This document shows, piece by piece, positions 61,047 through 64,000 of a stretch of 64,000 nt of DNA; within the stretch, counting starts at the first letter, position 1, and every line of letters begins with the position of its first letter. The notes beneath the pieces were generated by a model. The model was not told the origin of the DNA. It saw only the letters and a list, made by a program, of their open reading frames with translations, and made no database searches. Origin of the DNA: Streptomyces sp. NK08204 (lineage in GTDB: Bacteria; Actinomycetota; Actinomycetes; Streptomycetales; Streptomycetaceae); NCBI RefSeq assembly GCF_020400585.1, contig NZ_JAINVF010000005.1, positions 62,001 through 126,000 on the forward strand, given 5' to 3'. The translations under genes were made by a program, and so were the position numbers.

Positions 61047-62873
61047 ATGGGGCACTACAAGTCCAACCTCCGCGACATCGAGTTCAACCTCTTCGAAGTG
61101 CTCGGCCGCGACAAGCTGTACGGCACCGGCCCGTTCGAGGAGATGGACGCGGACACCGCCAGGAGCGTCCTCGAGGAGCTGACCCGGCTCGCCGAGAACG
61201 AGCTGGCGGAGTCCTTCGCGGACGCCGACCGCAACCCGCCGGTCTTCGACCCCGAGACGAACACCGCACCCGTTCCGGCGTCCTTCAAGAAGAGCTACAA
61301 GGCCTTCATGGACTCCGAGTACTGGCGCCTCGGCCTGCCCGAGGAGATCGGCGGCACCGTCGCTCCCCCGTCCCTGCTGTGGTCGTACGGCGAGCTGGTC
61401 CTCGGCGCCAACCCCGCGGTCTGGATGTACTCCTCGGGCCCGGCGTTCGCCCGCGTCCTCTTCGAGGAGGGCAACGAGATCCAGAAGAAGATCGCCAAGA
61501 TCGCGGTGGAGAAGACCTGGGGATCCACCATGGTGCTCACCGAGCCGGACGCCGGCTCGGACGTCGGCGCCGGCCGCACCAAGGCGATCCAGCAGGAGGA
61601 CGGCTCCTGGCACATCGAGGGCGTGAAGCGCTTCATCACCTCCGGTGAGCACGACATGGAGGAGAACATCATCCATTACGTGCTCGCGCGCCCCGAGGGT
61701 GCCGGGCCGGGCACCAAGGGCCTGTCCCTCTTCCTCGTCCCGAAGTACCTGTTCGACTTCGAGACCGGCGAGCTGGGCGAGCGCAACGGCGTCTACGCCA
61801 CCAACGTCGAGCACAAGATGGGCCTCAAGGCCTCCAACACCTGCGAGATGACCTTCGGCGACCGCCACCCGGCCAAGGGCTGGCTGATCGGTGACAAGCA
61901 CGACGGCATCCGCCAGATGTTCCGCATCATCGAGTTCGCCCGCATGATGGTCGGCACGAAGGCCATCTCCACCCTGTCCACCGGCTACCTCAACGCCCTC
62001 GAGTACGCCAAGGAGCGCGTGCAGGGTCCCGACCTGGCGAACTTCATGGACAAGTCCGCGCCGAAGGTCACCATCACCCACCACCCCGACGTGCGCCGCT
62101 CGCTGATCACGCAGAAGGCGTACGCGGAGGGCATGCGTGCCCTCGTCCTCTACACCGCGTCCATCCAGGACACGATCGCGGTCAAGGAGGCGACCGGCGA
62201 GGACGCGTCGGCCGAGCACGCGCTGAACGACCTGCTCCTGCCGATCGTGAAGGGCTACGGCTCCGAGAAGGGCTACGAGCAGCTCGCCCAGTCGCTGCAG
62301 ACCTTCGGCGGCTCCGGCTTCCTGCAGGAGTACCCGATCGAGCAGTACATCCGGGACTCCAAGATCGACACCCTGTACGAGGGCACCACCGCGATCCAGG
62401 GCCAGGACTTCTTCTTCCGGAAGATCGTCCGCAACCAGGGCGCCGCGCTGAACTCCCTCGCCGAGGACATCAAGAAGTTCCTGGCGCTCGGCACCGGCGG
62501 CGAGGAACTGGCCGGCGCCCGCGAGCACCTCGCCAAGGCCGCCGTCGAGCTGGAGGCGATCGTCGGCCTGATGCTGACCGACCTCGCGGCCACCGAGCAG
62601 GACGTCAAGAACATCTACAAGGTGGGTCTGAACACCACCCGTCTGCTGCTCGCCTCCGGTGACGTGATCGTCGGCTACCTGCTCCTCAAGGGCGCCGCGG
62701 TCGCCGCCGAGAAGCTCCAGACGGCGTCGGCGAAGGACAAGGCGTTCTACACCGGCAAGATCGCCGCGGCGAAGTTCTTCGCGGCCAACGTCCTGCCCGG
62801 CGTCACCATGGCCCGCAAGGTCGCGGAGAACGTCGACCTGGACCTCATGGAGCTGGACGAGGCGGCCTTCTAG
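61047..62873 (+). CDS. Acyl-CoA dehydrogenase, long form with C-terminal extension
   Basis: 608 residues, against about 380 for short-chain enzymes, owing to an N-terminal extension and a C-terminal helical domain (about 470-608). FAD/substrate segments [13 protein letters not shown] and [14 protein letters not shown] are present, and the catalytic base is probably Glu445 ([10 protein letters not shown]). Oxidises acyl-CoA in beta-oxidation. ATG 61047 is chosen because homologs begin [14 protein letters not shown] and GGAG lies 8 nt upstream; GTG 61014 with AGGAG 3 nt upstream would add 11 residues. A TACC/GGTA dyad lies in the promoter. Followed by a strong terminator. Confidence 0.95.
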   Translation: MGHYKSNLRDIEFNLFEVLGRDKLYGTGPFEEMDADTARSVLEELTRLAENELAESFADADRNPPVFDPETNTAPVPASFKKSYKAFMDSEYWRLGLPEEIGGTVAPPSLLWSYGELVLGANPAVWMYSSGPAFARVLFEEGNEIQKKIAKIAVEKTWGSTMVLTEPDAGSDVGAGRTKAIQQEDGSWHIEGVKRFITSGEHDMEENIIHYVLARPEGAGPGTKGLSLFLVPKYLFDFETGELGERNGVYATNVEHKMGLKASNTCEMTFGDRHPAKGWLIGDKHDGIRQMFRIIEFARMMVGTKAISTLSTGYLNALEYAKERVQGPDLANFMDKSAPKVTITHHPDVRRSLITQKAYAEGMRALVLYTASIQDTIAVKEATGEDASAEHALNDLLLPIVKGYGSEKGYEQLAQSLQTFGGSGFLQEYPIEQYIRDSKIDTLYEGTTAIQGQDFFFRKIVRNQGAALNSLAEDIKKFLALGTGGEELAGAREHLAKAAVELEAIVGLMLTDLAATEQDVKNIYKVGLNTTRLLLASGDVIVGYLLLKGAAVAAEKLQTASAKDKAFYTGKIAAAKFFAANVLPGVTMARKVAENVDLDLMELDEAAF

Positions 62874-62895
62874 TCCGCGTCCCCTCCGACCGCCT

Positions 62896-62934
62896 GCGCG
62901 GGCCCGCTCCCTACAGAGGGGAGCGGGCCCGCGC
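62896..62934 (+). terminator. Terminator after the acyl-CoA dehydrogenase
   Basis: Perfect 16-bp stem (62896-62911 with 62919-62934), 7-nt loop, 22 nt past the stop codon. Confidence 0.9.
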
Positions 62935-62954
62935 TCGTCGTTAAGGTGAACACC

Positions 62955-64000
62955 ATGAGCGCATCCGCTGCCCGCTTCGACCGCGGCCACACCGACGACC
63001 TGATGTCCTTCCTGGCGGCGAGCCCGACGCCGTACCACGCCGTGGCGAACGTCGCCGAACGGCTGGAGAAGGCGGGCTTCCGGCAGGTCGCGGAGACGGA
63101 TGCATGGGAGGGGACGAGCGGCGGCAGGTACGTGCTGCGCGGCGGCGCGATCGTGGCCTGGTACGTCCCCGAGGGCGCCGCACCGCACACGCCGTTCCAC
63201 ATCGTCGGCGCACACACCGACTCCCCGAACCTTCGGGTCAAGCCGCAGCCGGACAGCGGCGCGCACGGCTGGCGCCAGGTCGCGGTGGAGATCTACGGCG
63301 GCCCGCTGCTGAACTCCTGGCTCGACCGGGACCTGGGCCTGGCCGGCCGACTGACCCTGCGCGACGGCTCCTCGCACCTGGTGAACGTGGACCGGCCGCT
63401 GCTGCGCGTGCCGCAGCTCGCCATCCACCTCGACCGTTCCGTCGCCACCGAGGGGCTCAAGCTCGACAAGCAGCGGCACTCCCAGCCGGTATGGGGACTC
63501 GGCGACGACGTGACCGACGGCGACCTCATCGCCTTCCTGGAACAGGAGGCGGGGCTGCCGGCGGGCTCGGTGGCCGGCTGGGACCTGATGGTCAACCCGG
63601 TGGAGGCGCCGGCCTACCTCGGCCGGGACCGGGAGCTGGTCGCGGGCCCCCGGATGGACAACCTGCTGTCGGTGCACGCGGGCGCCGCCGCGCTCGCCGC
63701 CGTCGCCACCCGTGACGCCCGGCTCACCCGGATCCCCGTGCTGGCCGCCTTCGACCACGAGGAGAACGGCTCCCAGTCGGACACCGGCGCGGACGGGCCG
63801 CTGCTGGGCTCCGTCCTGGAACGCTCGGTGTTCGCGCGCGCAGGCTCGTACGAGGACCGGGCCCGCGCCTTCGCCGGAACGGTCTGCCTGTCCTCCGACA
63901 CGGGCCACGCCGTGCACCCCAACTACCCGGAACGGCACGACCCGACGCACCACCCGCGCGTCAACGGCGGCCCCATCCTGAAGGTCAACGTCAACAACCG
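62955..64000 (+). CDS. M18 family aminopeptidase (3' partial)
   Basis: The first 348 residues are visible; the gene runs off the window without a stop. Zinc peptidase motifs of the M18 (aspartyl aminopeptidase/ApeB) family: HIVGAHTDSPNLRVKP, AAFDHEENGSQSDTGADGP, and CLSSDTGHAVHPNYPERHDP with its His. Removes N-terminal, often acidic, residues from peptides in the cytoplasm. ATG lies 7 nt after a TAAGGT box (62942-62947), so probably leaderless. Normal length is about 430 residues, so roughly 80 are missing. Confidence 0.93.
   Translation, partial: MSASAARFDRGHTDDLMSFLAASPTPYHAVANVAERLEKAGFRQVAETDAWEGTSGGRYVLRGGAIVAWYVPEGAAPHTPFHIVGAHTDSPNLRVKPQPDSGAHGWRQVAVEIYGGPLLNSWLDRDLGLAGRLTLRDGSSHLVNVDRPLLRVPQLAIHLDRSVATEGLKLDKQRHSQPVWGLGDDVTDGDLIAFLEQEAGLPAGSVAGWDLMVNPVEAPAYLGRDRELVAGPRMDNLLSVHAGAAALAAVATRDARLTRIPVLAAFDHEENGSQSDTGADGPLLGSVLERSVFARAGSYEDRARAFAGTVCLSSDTGHAVHPNYPERHDPTHHPRVNGGPILKVNVNN

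Noticed and set aside
61011..63953. 980-codon minus-strand frame
   Set aside because: Runs antisense through the acyl-CoA dehydrogenase and the M18 peptidase, both unmistakable; spans their terminator.

Overview
This is a chromosomal window from a Streptomyces or very close relative. Base composition is very GC-rich. The gene content is typical of the genus: mycothiol-type DinB enzyme, MocR, LytR-CpsA-Psr, SpoIIE phosphatase, FG-GAP secreted proteins, AI-2E permease, DUF397 remnant. Many starts sit 6-8 nt after a TANNNT -10 box, and a ParB parS-like 14-mer lies inside aspS. The metG, aspS and parS content suggests the right half lies in the conserved core, probably not far from oriC. I see no rRNA, tRNA, CRISPR array or intact insertion sequence.

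Left part (1-13 kb): a two-component/ABC exporter module. Its sensor kinase is an internal tandem duplication with a dead first half, followed by a convergent LuxR-type regulator, an ATPase and an FtsX-type permease. Then come an ArsR-phosphatase fusion with its own operator and a co-translated VOC protein, a DHA2 drug exporter, an orphan ATP-grasp enzyme, a secreted TNT-type NAD glycohydrolase, and a divergently transcribed secreted protein.

13-20 kb: a minus-strand stress cluster (small SCO5918-type protein, CBS-pair protein, DEAD-box helicase, cold-shock protein, MerR-like protein). It is followed by DUF1877, a DUF6445 oxygenase-like protein and a DUF4142 protein.

20-30 kb: an ArsR sensor faces a nickel/cobalt permease that carries a clear cobalamin riboswitch. 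Next are a nucleoside hydrolase and a second, editing-less threonyl-tRNA synthetase. The synthetase is preceded by a previously unlisted 20-codon leader peptide containing three consecutive Thr codons and by a 15-bp terminator hairpin: a complete candidate threonine attenuator and the most notable find here. Then come a PknH-like lipoprotein-like protein, a mycothiol-type isomerase, an XRE-TPR regulator and an LCP ligase.

30-43 kb: a secreted Ig-like protein, a caspase-like hypothetical, a membrane SpoIIE phosphatase, membrane proteins, a MocR regulator divergent from an alpha/beta hydrolase (with two inverted repeats between them), an FUSC exporter, and a vWA protein with about 400 residues of acidic pentapeptide repeats.

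43-64 kb: metG, an Rpn-like nuclease with a duplicated C-terminal fragment, a 30-bp exact copy of the metG 3' end lying 1.9 kb downstream, secreted proteins, aspS with parS, a PAS-GAF-SpoIIE-HATPase phosphatase, an AI-2E permease, VOC, pirin, an SseB-like protein, an acyl-CoA dehydrogenase and the start of an M18 aminopeptidase.
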